A stretch of DNA of 64,000 nucleotides from Pseudopedobacter sp045629485 (GTDB lineage: Bacteria > Bacteroidota > Bacteroidia > Sphingobacteriales > Sphingobacteriaceae). Position numbers and translations under genes: made by a program. How positions within the stretch are numbered: the first letter of the stretch is position 1; each line of letters opens with the position of its first letter. Shown in pieces: positions 8,335-16,309 of the stretch. The stretch covers positions 1 through 64,000 of the forward strand of contig JAZQRF010000217.1 in assembly GCA_045629485.1 (NCBI GenBank). The letters are read 5' to 3'. The notes under the pieces are model-generated. The model was not told the DNA's origin. It saw nothing but the letters and a program-made list of their open reading frames with translations, and ran no database searches.

Positions 8335-9636
8335 ATGTTACAAAACATAACAGACACTACTCTTGAAAATTCATTAAGGGAAATTGCAAAAAGAAAAACT
8401 TCACAAATTATAATTCCTGGTGACAATTATATCCCGGTGACAGGTAAGGTGCTTGATGAAGAAGATATTTTATTTGGTGTCGATGCTGCTTTAGATGGTT
8501 GGTTAACTGCAGGTCGTTTTGCTAACCAATTCGAACATGAATTTGCTAAATATTTTGGTGCGTCAAAGGCATTATTGGTAAATTCAGGCTCTTCCGCAAA
8601 TTTAGTAGCATTTTATGCATTAACATCCCCTAAATTAGGTGATAGAGCGATCAAACCGGGGGATGAGGTAATTACTGTTGCTGCAGGGTTTCCAACAACT
8701 ATAAATCCACTCATACAATTTGGAGCCATCCCTGTTTTTGTGGATGTGGATATTGCAACCCATAATGTATTGTCGGAAGATATCGAAAAAGCAGTTTCTC
8801 CTAAAACAAAGGCAATTATGATAGCACACTCTCTGGGTAATCCTTTTGATCTGGATGAAGTGATGCGTGTAGCAAAAAAATACAACCTTTGGGTGGTAGA
8901 AGACGATTGTGATTCTTTAGGAGCAACTTATAGAGGACAGAAAACCGGAACTTTTGGTGATATATCTACATTTTCTTTTTATCCCGCACATCATATCACA
9001 ATGGGAGAAGGCGGAGCGGTATTAATTAATAATCCTGAACTTGCAAAGTTAGCTGAAAGCTTTAGAGATTGGGGACGCGATTGCTATTGCGAACCCGGGA
9101 AAGACAACACCTGCGGCTGTCGTTTTGGACAGCAATTAGGATCATTACCCTATGGATATGATCATAAATACACTTATTCTCATATCGGTTTCAATTTAAA
9201 AGTAACAGATATGCAAGCTGCGTTTGGTGTATCACAAATAAAGAAGATTGATCATTTTGTACAACGTAGAAGAGAGAATTATGAAGCGCTGTATACACGA
9301 ATGAAAGAGTTTGAAGATGTTTTTATTTTACCGGAACCAACTCCAAATTCAGAGCCATCCTGGTTTGGATTTTTATTGACTTTAAGAGAAGGAGATGCTG
9401 CAGATAGGCACATGTTGGTCCAGCACCTGGAAGAAAACAAAATAGGCACAAGGCTATTGTTTGGTGGTAATCTTTTAAGGCAACCAGCATATGCAAATAT
9501 TCAACACCGTGGTATTGGAGATTTAAAGAACACTGATATTATAATGAATCAATCGTTTTGGTTAGGGGTTTGGCCCGGGCTAAATGAGAGCCATTATGAT
9601 TATATTCAGCAGGTAATCTCAAATTATTTAACATAA
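8335..9636 (+). CDS. ddhC: CDP-4-keto-6-deoxyglucose-3-dehydratase (E1)
   Basis: This enzyme removes the C3 hydroxyl of CDP-4-keto-6-deoxyglucose using pyridoxamine phosphate and a 2Fe-2S cluster. It is in the DegT/DnrJ aminotransferase fold, but the usual PLP lysine is replaced by histidine: FYPAHH ends at residue 220 when counted from ATG 8335. That His is the hallmark of E1 (RfbH/DdhC/AscC). A cysteine-rich segment, Cys 250, 252, 260 and 262, fits the iron-sulfur site of E1. The frame can be extended upstream to a TTG at 8329, but the ATG is the better start. It needs a reductase partner, which the gene at 2772 supplies. It closes the CDP-sugar module. Confidence 0.94.
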   Translation: MLQNITDTTLENSLREIAKRKTSQIIIPGDNYIPVTGKVLDEEDILFGVDAALDGWLTAGRFANQFEHEFAKYFGASKALLVNSGSSANLVAFYALTSPKLGDRAIKPGDEVITVAAGFPTTINPLIQFGAIPVFVDVDIATHNVLSEDIEKAVSPKTKAIMIAHSLGNPFDLDEVMRVAKKYNLWVVEDDCDSLGATYRGQKTGTFGDISTFSFYPAHHITMGEGGAVLINNPELAKLAESFRDWGRDCYCEPGKDNTCGCRFGQQLGSLPYGYDHKYTYSHIGFNLKVTDMQAAFGVSQIKKIDHFVQRRRENYEALYTRMKEFEDVFILPEPTPNSEPSWFGFLLTLREGDAADRHMLVQHLEENKIGTRLLFGGNLLRQPAYANIQHRGIGDLKNTDIIMNQSFWLGVWPGLNESHYDYIQQVISNYLT

Positions 9637-9667
9637 ATATCAATATTTAAAACGAAAATAAAATCAA

Positions 9668-10612
9668 ATGAAACTAATTAGTATTGTCACCCCCTGTTAT
9701 AATGAAGAAGAAAATGTAGAAAATCTTTATATGCAGGTAAAGGCAGTGATGAATAACCTATCTGGATATATCTATGAACATGTTTTTATTGATAATGCTT
9801 CAAAAGACAATACAGTTTCCATTTTACGTGAGATTGCTAGTAAAGATCGACAAGTTAAGATAATTATAAATGCAAGGAATTTTGGGCATATAAGATCACC
9901 ATATTATGGCTTACTTCAATCGCAAGGCGACGCAGTTATCTTAATCGTTTCTGATCTTCAAGATCCTCCTGAATTGATTGTTGATTTTATAAGAAATTGG
10001 GAATTAGGATATAAAATAGTAACAGGAGTAAAAAATAAAAGCAAAGAGAATAGAATAATGTTCTTTTTACGAAAGGTTTTTTATAATATTATTGCGAAAA
10101 TATCAGAAACGGACCAAATCAAGAATTTTACCGGCTTCGGATTATATGACAAAAAATTTATAGATGTATTGCGTAGCATGGATGAACCCTACCCCTACTT
10201 TAGAGGACTAATTGCCGAGCTCGGATTTGATCGTTTTGAAGTTCCTTATACCCAACCTAAACGGGAAAAAGGTGTAACTAAAAACAACTTTTATACTTTA
10301 TATGATATGGCAATGCTTGGATTTGTTAATCACTCCAAACTGCCGTTGAGACTAGCAAGTTTTATTGGTTTCACTACTTCCTTTATGAGTATAATTGTTG
10401 CTTTCGGATATTTCGTTTATAAATTAATAGATTGGGATAACTTTCAACTGGGTATTGCGCCATTGGTAATTGGTATTTTCTTTTTTGGAGGAGTACAGCT
10501 GTTTTTTTTAGGCGTAATAGGCGAATATATTGGGTCTATTCTAACACAGGTCAAAAAAAGGCCATTAGTAATTGAGAAAACACGTATTAACTTTGACAAC
10601 CAGGTTGAATAA
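9668..10612 (+). CDS. GtrB-like polyprenyl-phosphate glycosyltransferase (GT2)
   Basis: This GT2 enzyme of 314 residues has the DPM1/GtrB layout: an N-terminal catalytic domain with TPCYNEE at 8-14, DNAS near 41 and the SDLQDPP motif near 98, then two membrane helices at about 235-257 and 268-292. Such proteins move a sugar from a nucleotide donor to undecaprenyl phosphate on the cytoplasmic face. It lies 31 bp after ddhC and is followed by a GtrA-like flippase and a large membrane protein, which completes a Gtr-type triad. GtrB usually takes UDP-glucose; the position next to a finished CDP-sugar pathway raises the question of whether it uses that sugar instead. Confidence 0.86.
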   Translation: MKLISIVTPCYNEEENVENLYMQVKAVMNNLSGYIYEHVFIDNASKDNTVSILREIASKDRQVKIIINARNFGHIRSPYYGLLQSQGDAVILIVSDLQDPPELIVDFIRNWELGYKIVTGVKNKSKENRIMFFLRKVFYNIIAKISETDQIKNFTGFGLYDKKFIDVLRSMDEPYPYFRGLIAELGFDRFEVPYTQPKREKGVTKNNFYTLYDMAMLGFVNHSKLPLRLASFIGFTTSFMSIIVAFGYFVYKLIDWDNFQLGIAPLVIGIFFFGGVQLFFLGVIGEYIGSILTQVKKRPLVIEKTRINFDNQVE

Positions 10613-11003
10613 TTTCTTAAAAAAAACTTTAAATCATTCACTTATCAGGTTTTTTTTGGTAAGCGGGCTTAATACTATTTTTGGCTACGGGATTTTCGCA
10701 ATATTGTTGTATACGGGCTTAGTTTATGAAATTGCATTGTTAATTAGTACAATTTGCGGTGTGATATTTAACTTTAAGACTATTGGCTCACTTGTTTTTG
10801 GCAATAAAAGTTTCTATCTGATCTTTAAATTTGTGTTTGTTTATGGTATTGTTTATTTTTTTAATGTAATAGGAATAAAAATATTGAAATCATATAGTAT
10901 GAATGTCTACCTAAGTGCTGCAATTCTTATTTTACCAATGGCCCTACTCGCTTTTACACTTAATAAGAATTTTGTTTTTAATCAAAAAAAATCAAATGAA
11001 TAA
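10605..11003 (+). CDS. GtrA-family membrane protein (putative lipid-linked sugar flippase)
   Basis: This small protein of about 132 residues has four predicted membrane helices and the GtrA-like opening RFFLVSGLNTIFGYG, which is the family signature. GtrA proteins are thought to turn undecaprenyl-phosphate-linked sugar to the periplasmic side. No ATG is available near the start. TTG codons at 10572, 10593 and 10605 are in frame. I chose 10605 because it overlaps the stop of the GtrB-like gene by only 8 bases and puts the first helix at the usual distance. The next gene begins 3 bases after its stop. Confidence 0.8.
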   Translation: MNNFLKKTLNHSLIRFFLVSGLNTIFGYGIFAILLYTGLVYEIALLISTICGVIFNFKTIGSLVFGNKSFYLIFKFVFVYGIVYFFNVIGIKILKSYSMNVYLSAAILILPMALLAFTLNKNFVFNQKKSNE

Positions 11004-11006
11004 GCA

Positions 11007-12542
11007 ATGAAAATAAGAGAAAATAACATTAGTTACTTTTCATACTCTCCCCTTATCTTATTAATTTGGGGAATTCTATCAATTTTATTTATCCCAGTCA
11101 TACCTATAGCTAGTGGTTTCGGATGGGATGGTGTGTTCTATGGAAAGGTAGCACTTAATTTTGAAGAACTTGTAGGGAATATGGATACTTACCATGCAGG
11201 CAGAATATTTCCTGGAATACTCGTTCATTATACAATGGTTTTATTTAAAATTCCATTCTCACTGGAATCAGCGCTCACAATTTATCAATTTTACTACCTT
11301 GGTATATTGATGATTGCTAGTATTGTTTGGGTGAAGATTGCGAGCTTATTAAACCTTAACGAGCATAACAAGTGGATTAGTTTCATTGCACTTTTTGTGT
11401 CCTATCCGGTTTTAAATTTGTACTTCTATTATCCTTCACTAACAGACGGCACTATTTTTTTAATAGCAATATTGTTAATTTATTATTATCTCAGGGTAAA
11501 TTATTTACTGCTATTTGTAATCTCCATAGTCTCGTTTTTTTCTTGGCCTACTGGAATAATAATGTGCTTTATCATCTTCGTATACGGACAGCGTCAAAAC
11601 GTTTTTTGGGGGGAGGGCTATGTTAAATTAAAAAGGTTTTTGTTGATTTTAATATTGTTGTCGCCTTTGTTAGCTGCAGCGTTAGTATTGTCGAACGTGG
11701 ATTTTATTACATCGTTTTTTGCTCAAATGCAGTTTAAAGCAAATATTTTCCAAAAACTCAGTAGTATAAATAAAAGGATTCACTACGATTTTGTAATATT
11801 AATCAGTTCTCTTTTACTAGTTGTTTATTATGTAACAGTTTATTGGGTTATATTAAGGGATTTCAAATTTGTAAGCTTTTTTAAGATTCATTTCGAAAAA
11901 AATATGATAATTAAAATCCTAATCGCTATTTCCTTTATTGCAATCCTCATTTTAGCAAAAAGACAACTATATAACCCAACATTACCAACTGTCACTGCTA
12001 TTTCTGGCTATGCATATCCAGTGTTTAAACTTTCCAGCCGATTTCCCCTGCAGTTTATCGTATGCCATATCGCATTTTGGGGACCGTCAATTTTATTACT
12101 TATATTTTTTTTCCGCCGTTTTATAAACTATTTAAAAGAAACAAATTTGGCGATTATGCTCGGGTTGATATTTACACTTGTTTTTAGTATCAATGCGGAG
12201 AGTAGGGCAATTACCAATTTTTATCCTTTTATAATATTTATTTTAGTTCAAATAATAGATTTTTCCAAAATAAAATATGCCAATATATTTCCTGGCTTAT
12301 TTCTTTTAATTTCACTGGCTTATGCTAAAATATGGCTTCAAATTACTCTTCCTTCTAGTACCTATCCAAATGTAATTGATGCCAATCTTGATCAGTTTCC
12401 CATGCAATGGTATTTTATGAATTTTGGCCTATGGATAAATTATCAGATGTATTTATTACATGCGCTTAGTTCAATTATATTTGGGATTTTGGTTTATTTG
12501 CTAGTTAAGAATTACAATAAACAAAACACCATCTTACAATAA
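11007..12542 (+). CDS. polytopic membrane protein, candidate GT-C glycosyltransferase (GtrC position)
   Basis: This very hydrophobic protein of 511 residues has roughly ten to twelve membrane helices. The first periplasmic loop carries GWDGVFYGKVA around Asp 41; an acidic residue in that loop is typical of GT-C enzymes that use polyprenyl-phosphate sugars. I cannot assign it to a named family by reading. Its place after GtrB- and GtrA-like genes is where serotype-specific GtrC transferases sit in phage and Bacteroidota gtr cassettes. The predicted job is attaching the lipid-carried sugar to the growing or finished polysaccharide in the periplasm. Specificity is unknown. Confidence 0.62.
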   Translation: MKIRENNISYFSYSPLILLIWGILSILFIPVIPIASGFGWDGVFYGKVALNFEELVGNMDTYHAGRIFPGILVHYTMVLFKIPFSLESALTIYQFYYLGILMIASIVWVKIASLLNLNEHNKWISFIALFVSYPVLNLYFYYPSLTDGTIFLIAILLIYYYLRVNYLLLFVISIVSFFSWPTGIIMCFIIFVYGQRQNVFWGEGYVKLKRFLLILILLSPLLAAALVLSNVDFITSFFAQMQFKANIFQKLSSINKRIHYDFVILISSLLLVVYYVTVYWVILRDFKFVSFFKIHFEKNMIIKILIAISFIAILILAKRQLYNPTLPTVTAISGYAYPVFKLSSRFPLQFIVCHIAFWGPSILLLIFFFRRFINYLKETNLAIMLGLIFTLVFSINAESRAITNFYPFIIFILVQIIDFSKIKYANIFPGLFLLISLAYAKIWLQITLPSSTYPNVIDANLDQFPMQWYFMNFGLWINYQMYLLHALSSIIFGILVYLLVKNYNKQNTILQ

Positions 12543-12546
12543 TCAA

Positions 12547-12954
12547 ATGTCATTATCAAAAGTTAAACTTATAGATCTGCCAAAATTTTTGGACCCAAGA
12601 GGCAATCTGTCTTTTATAGAAGAAGGAAAGCACATCCCATTTTCAATTAATAGATGTTATTGGATTTATGATGTGCCTGGCGGTGAAGTTAGAGGTGGAC
12701 ACAGCTATCACGAGAATGAAGAAATAATTATAGCGTTAAGCGGAAGTTTTGATGTAGTACTGAACGATGGGATTGAAGAAAAAGTTTTCTCGCTGAATAG
12801 GTCTTATTATGGGTTATATATTCCAAATGGAATATGGCGACATATGGAAAATTTTTCCACAAATTCCTTAGGCTTCATCATGGCCTCAACCAGATTTGAT
12901 GAAAATGATTACGAACGAAAATATGATAACTTTGTTTCATCAAAAAAATCATAA
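12547..12954 (+). CDS. FdtA/QdtA-family sugar 3,4-ketoisomerase homolog, divergent copy
   Basis: This cupin protein of 135 residues belongs to the WxcM-like/FdtA family, which isomerises dTDP-4-keto-6-deoxyglucose to the 3-keto sugar. It has YDVPGGEVRGGH leading into the active-site strand and SGSF with DG near 67-76. In the canonical family the core is R-G-x-H-A-H; here it reads RGGHSYHE, so His 52 is kept but the second histidine is Tyr 54. The gene starts 4 bp after the membrane protein and is followed after 5 bp by a second, more canonical copy. It may have a different product, act as a partner subunit, or have lost activity. Confidence 0.78.
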   Translation: MSLSKVKLIDLPKFLDPRGNLSFIEEGKHIPFSINRCYWIYDVPGGEVRGGHSYHENEEIIIALSGSFDVVLNDGIEEKVFSLNRSYYGLYIPNGIWRHMENFSTNSLGFIMASTRFDENDYERKYDNFVSSKKS

Positions 12955-12959
12955 CAAAT

Positions 12960-13367
12960 ATGGCAAGCACTTACGATTGTTCTGTCTTTGAACTACCTAG
13001 CATAAAAAACAGGGCGGGAAATATTACACCTGTTCATAATAATATCGAAGTCCCTTTTGACATAAAGAGAATTTTTTATTTGTATGATATCCCAGGCGGA
13101 GAATCAAGAGGTGCCCATGCGCATAAAGAATGTCATCAATTTTTAATTGCCGCAAGCGGAAGTTTTGAAGTGCTTTTAGATGATGGCAAAACCAAGCGAG
13201 TGGTACAGCTAAACAGGCCATACATTGGTTTACATATTCTTCCTGGCATTTGGGCTTCCGAAATAAATTTTTCGTCTGGTTCTATATGCTTGGTATTAGC
13301 TTCACATACGTATAATGAAAATGATTATATAAGAGATTACGAAAATTATTTGAAATATATTAAATGA
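12960..13367 (+). CDS. FdtA/QdtA-family dTDP-4-keto-6-deoxyglucose 3,4-ketoisomerase
   Basis: This is the second cupin of the pair, also 135 residues. It has the intact core RGAHAHK with His 53 and His 55, YDIPGGES before it and ASGSFEVLLDDG after it. FdtA gives the 3-keto galacto sugar (route to Fuc3NAc) and QdtA the gluco form (route to Qui3NAc); I cannot choose between them from sequence. Its stop overlaps the next start by 4 bases (ATGA), coupling it to the acyltransferase. The dTDP-sugar substrate needs rmlA and rmlB, which are not in this window. Confidence 0.85.
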   Translation: MASTYDCSVFELPSIKNRAGNITPVHNNIEVPFDIKRIFYLYDIPGGESRGAHAHKECHQFLIAASGSFEVLLDDGKTKRVVQLNRPYIGLHILPGIWASEINFSSGSICLVLASHTYNENDYIRDYENYLKYIK

Positions 13368-13921
13368 GCAATTCTGTACATCATCTGTCGGACGTTCAAA
13401 CCGATGAAATAGGCAATAATACCTTCGTTTGGCAATTCACAGTAATTTTAAAAAATGCTGTTATCGGAAACAACTGTAATATAAATTGTAATTGTTTTAT
13501 AGAAAATGATGTGATAATTGGGGATAACGTAACAATTAAATCCGGGGTGCAAATTTGGGATGGCGTAACACTAGAAGATAACGTATTTATTGGTCCTAAT
13601 GTTACTTTTACAAACGACCTTATTCCCCGTTCTAAAGTTTATCCAAAAGAGTTTAAAAAGACAATTTTAAAAAAGGGATGTTCTATTGGGGCCAATTCTA
13701 CTATTGTGGCGGGTTTAGAAATAGGAGAGAAGGCGTTTATAGGGGCAGGAAGCGTAGTTACTAAGGTAATACCTCCCTATACAGTCTGGTATGGAAATCC
13801 TGCAGCGCATAAAGGTTATATAACACAAGACTCTATTTTATTAGATCTTGATTTAAAAGATAAAATAACTGGAATACAATATTGTTTAAATGGATATCAG
13901 CCTGTAAAAAAAAATGATTAA
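13364..13921 (+). CDS. hexapeptide-repeat sugar N-acyltransferase (FdtC/QdtC-like)
   Basis: The protein (185 residues) is a left-handed beta-helix built of hexapeptide repeats, for example IGNNCN, IGDNVT, LEDNVF and IGANST, and ends with the acetyl-CoA site region IPPYTVWYGNPA. It should acetylate the 3-amino group of the dTDP-3-amino-3,6-dideoxyhexose made by the aminotransferase that follows. The start codon shares four bases with the upstream stop, and its own last 8 bases overlap the aminotransferase. The fold is certain, and the substrate is inferred from the isomerase and aminotransferase neighbours. Confidence 0.87.
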   Translation: MSNSVHHLSDVQTDEIGNNTFVWQFTVILKNAVIGNNCNINCNCFIENDVIIGDNVTIKSGVQIWDGVTLEDNVFIGPNVTFTNDLIPRSKVYPKEFKKTILKKGCSIGANSTIVAGLEIGEKAFIGAGSVVTKVIPPYTVWYGNPAAHKGYITQDSILLDLDLKDKITGIQYCLNGYQPVKKND

Positions 13922-15014
13922 ATTTTTAGATTTATACACCATCAACCAAGAGCACAAAAAAGAATTAAAAAAAGCGTTCGAGCGTGTTTTAGATTCTGGT
14001 TGGTACATTATGGGTAATGAATTAAAACAGTTTGAAAGCGAATTTGCTTCTTATTGCGGAACTAAACATGCTATTGGCGTAGCCAATGGCTTAGATGCTT
14101 TAATTTTAATTATCAGAGCGTACAAAGAGTTGGGTTTGTTTAAAGAAGGAGACGAAATTATTGTTCCTGCAAATACTTACATTGCAAGCATTTTAGCCAT
14201 TTCAGCAAATAATTTAGTTCCGATTCTGGTAGAGCCAGATATTAACACTTATAATATTGACCCCTCATTCATTGAAGCAAAAATTACTGCTAAAACAGTA
14301 GCCATTTTGCCGGTTCATTTATACGGGCAGTTGTGTGATATGGAAAGCATAAATGTTTTAGCCCAAAAACATAAATTAAAAGTTATTGAAGATTGTGCTC
14401 AGGCGCATGGTGCAACTGATGTAAATGGCAAAAGAGCAGGAAATTTAGGCGATGCGGCAGGCTTTAGTTTTTATCCGGGCAAAAATCTGGGTGCATTAGG
14501 CGATGCAGGAGCAATTACTACGAATGATGATGAATTGGCAACGACCATAAAAGCTTTGTTAAATTACGGCTCGCAGGTTAAATATGAAAATAAATATAAA
14601 GGAGTAAACAGCCGATTGGACGAAATGCAAGCGGCTTTGCTAGGTGTTAAGCTTACTTATCTTGATAAGGATACTCAAAAAAGGCGTCAGATTTCAGAAA
14701 GCTATTTGAACAGCATTAAAAATAACAAAATTATATTGCCTAAATTAGTTTTTAAAAGTTCCCATGTATGGCATCTATTTGTTGTCAGAACAGCCGATAG
14801 AGAGGGGTTGCAGACTTATCTAAGCGAGCATCACATACAAACGGTTATTCATTATCCGATACCCCCTCACAAACAGAAAGCTTACCACGAAATGAGTAAT
14901 TTGCATCTTCCCATATCAGAGAAAATTCATCAAGAAGTATTAAGCATTCCCATAAGTCCCGTTCAACGAGAGCAGGAAACTGAAACAATAATCAGGGTAA
15001 TAAATAGCTATTAA
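13914..15014 (+). CDS. DegT/DnrJ/EryC1 sugar aminotransferase (FdtB/QdtB-like)
   Basis: This is a PLP-dependent aminotransferase of 366 residues. It has the catalytic lysine in SFYPGKNLGALGDAGA (Lys 190) and the cofactor aspartate in EDCAQAHGA near 160, so unlike ddhC it keeps a working PLP lysine. With the isomerases and acyltransferase upstream it should convert the dTDP-3-keto-6-deoxyhexose to the 3-amino sugar, giving dTDP-Fuc3NAc or dTDP-Qui3NAc after acetylation. By eye its base composition is less AT-rich than the flanking flippase and polymerase genes, which fits the mosaic nature of such loci. The next gene starts 1 base after its stop. Confidence 0.9.
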   Translation: MIKFLDLYTINQEHKKELKKAFERVLDSGWYIMGNELKQFESEFASYCGTKHAIGVANGLDALILIIRAYKELGLFKEGDEIIVPANTYIASILAISANNLVPILVEPDINTYNIDPSFIEAKITAKTVAILPVHLYGQLCDMESINVLAQKHKLKVIEDCAQAHGATDVNGKRAGNLGDAAGFSFYPGKNLGALGDAGAITTNDDELATTIKALLNYGSQVKYENKYKGVNSRLDEMQAALLGVKLTYLDKDTQKRRQISESYLNSIKNNKIILPKLVFKSSHVWHLFVVRTADREGLQTYLSEHHIQTVIHYPIPPHKQKAYHEMSNLHLPISEKIHQEVLSIPISPVQREQETETIIRVINSY

Positions 15015-15015
15015 T

Positions 15016-16269
15016 TTGAAATTAGTTAAAACAGCTTTTTTCTCCGGACTTATAACCTTCATTAGAATAGCGTCTGGCTTTTTATCAAATAAAGTTGTCG
15101 CCGTATATACCGGGCCTGCAGGTGTAGCGCTGGTAGGCGCCTTCAGTAATTTCATAGTAATTGTTTTAACATTTGCTAATGGAGCTATTAATAACGGTGT
15201 TATAAAATACACTGCTGAATACTCCGAAGATAAACAAGAACTTAAAAAACTGTTTAGTACTTCGCTTAAAATTTCGATTAGCTGCTCGCTCGCTGTCGGA
15301 GGTGTTTTACTCTTATTTGCTCCTTTTTTTACCCAGCTTATTTTTACAAATCAGTTATTCGTCAATATCATAAGAGTATTAGGGTGCACTATTGTATTTT
15401 ACTCATTAAATTCTCTTTTAATTTCAATTTTAAACGGGAAAGGGCAAATAAGAGACTTTACAATCGTTAATATGTCCGGCAGTATTCTGGGTCTCCTGAT
15501 TACCTTAATTTTAGTAGTCTACTATAAAATTGAGGGAGCATTATACGCATTAGTGTTAGTACAGTCAATAGTGTTTTTTGTTTCGCTCTTTTTAATTACT
15601 AAAAGTGAATGGTTTTCATTGCCATTTTTTAGGGAGAGCTTTGACAAGGTCATCGCTATAAAACTTAGCCATTATACATTAATGGCGGTAGTTACTGCGC
15701 TTACAGTTCCTGTATCTCAAATAATTTTAAGAAACTTGTTAATTAAATCAATAGGAATTAATGATGCAGGAATATGGCAAGGCCTAATGAAAATTTCTGA
15801 CGGTTATTTGATGGTCGTCACTATTGCTCTCGGAACATATTACTTACCAAAGTTATCAACTTTGAAAACAGATTCCGAGCTTAGAGCTGAAATTTTGCAA
15901 GGATATAAGATAATTATACCAATCGTATTGGTAACCTGTATACTAATTTATTTTTTAAGATTTTTCCTAATTAAGGTACTTTACACACCGGATTTTAATA
16001 AAATGGAAGGCCTATTTATATGGCAACTGATAGGGGATTTCTTCAAAATAGCTGCTTATATACTTGCATATTTAATGCTTTCCAAAACGATGACTAAAGC
16101 TTTTGTTATTACTGAGATACTATTTTCTGTCTTATACATAATGTTCAGCTATTATTTTATAGATTTATTTGGATTAATTGGTGTCACTATTTCTTTTGCA
16201 CTCAATTACTTTATATATTTCCTAGTGATGTTAATAATTTTCAATAAAATAATATTCACGCGTCACTAG
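15016..16269 (+). CDS. Wzx O-antigen/polysaccharide flippase (WzxE-like)
   Basis: This polytopic protein of 417 residues has about twelve membrane helices. Its N-terminus (SGFLSNKVVAVYTGPAGVAL and ANGAINNGVIKYTAEY) is typical of the O-antigen translocase/WzxE branch of the MOP superfamily. It should move undecaprenyl-diphosphate-linked repeat units across the inner membrane. The start is TTG, one base after the aminotransferase stop; no ATG lies nearby that would keep the first helix. Together with the EpsG-like protein and Wzz it points to Wzx/Wzy-dependent assembly. Confidence 0.87.
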   Translation: MKLVKTAFFSGLITFIRIASGFLSNKVVAVYTGPAGVALVGAFSNFIVIVLTFANGAINNGVIKYTAEYSEDKQELKKLFSTSLKISISCSLAVGGVLLLFAPFFTQLIFTNQLFVNIIRVLGCTIVFYSLNSLLISILNGKGQIRDFTIVNMSGSILGLLITLILVVYYKIEGALYALVLVQSIVFFVSLFLITKSEWFSLPFFRESFDKVIAIKLSHYTLMAVVTALTVPVSQIILRNLLIKSIGINDAGIWQGLMKISDGYLMVVTIALGTYYLPKLSTLKTDSELRAEILQGYKIIIPIVLVTCILIYFLRFFLIKVLYTPDFNKMEGLFIWQLIGDFFKIAAYILAYLMLSKTMTKAFVITEILFSVLYIMFSYYFIDLFGLIGVTISFALNYFIYFLVMLIIFNKIIFTRH

Positions 16270-16309
16270 AAACCTAAAAATTTACGGTTATTTATCGTAC
16301 GGTATTAAA

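Noticed and set aside
8328..8344. Inverted repeat TTTGTA-N5-TACAAA around the ddhC start codon
   Set aside because: Only 6-bp arms in very AT-rich DNA; likely chance, and no known operator matches.
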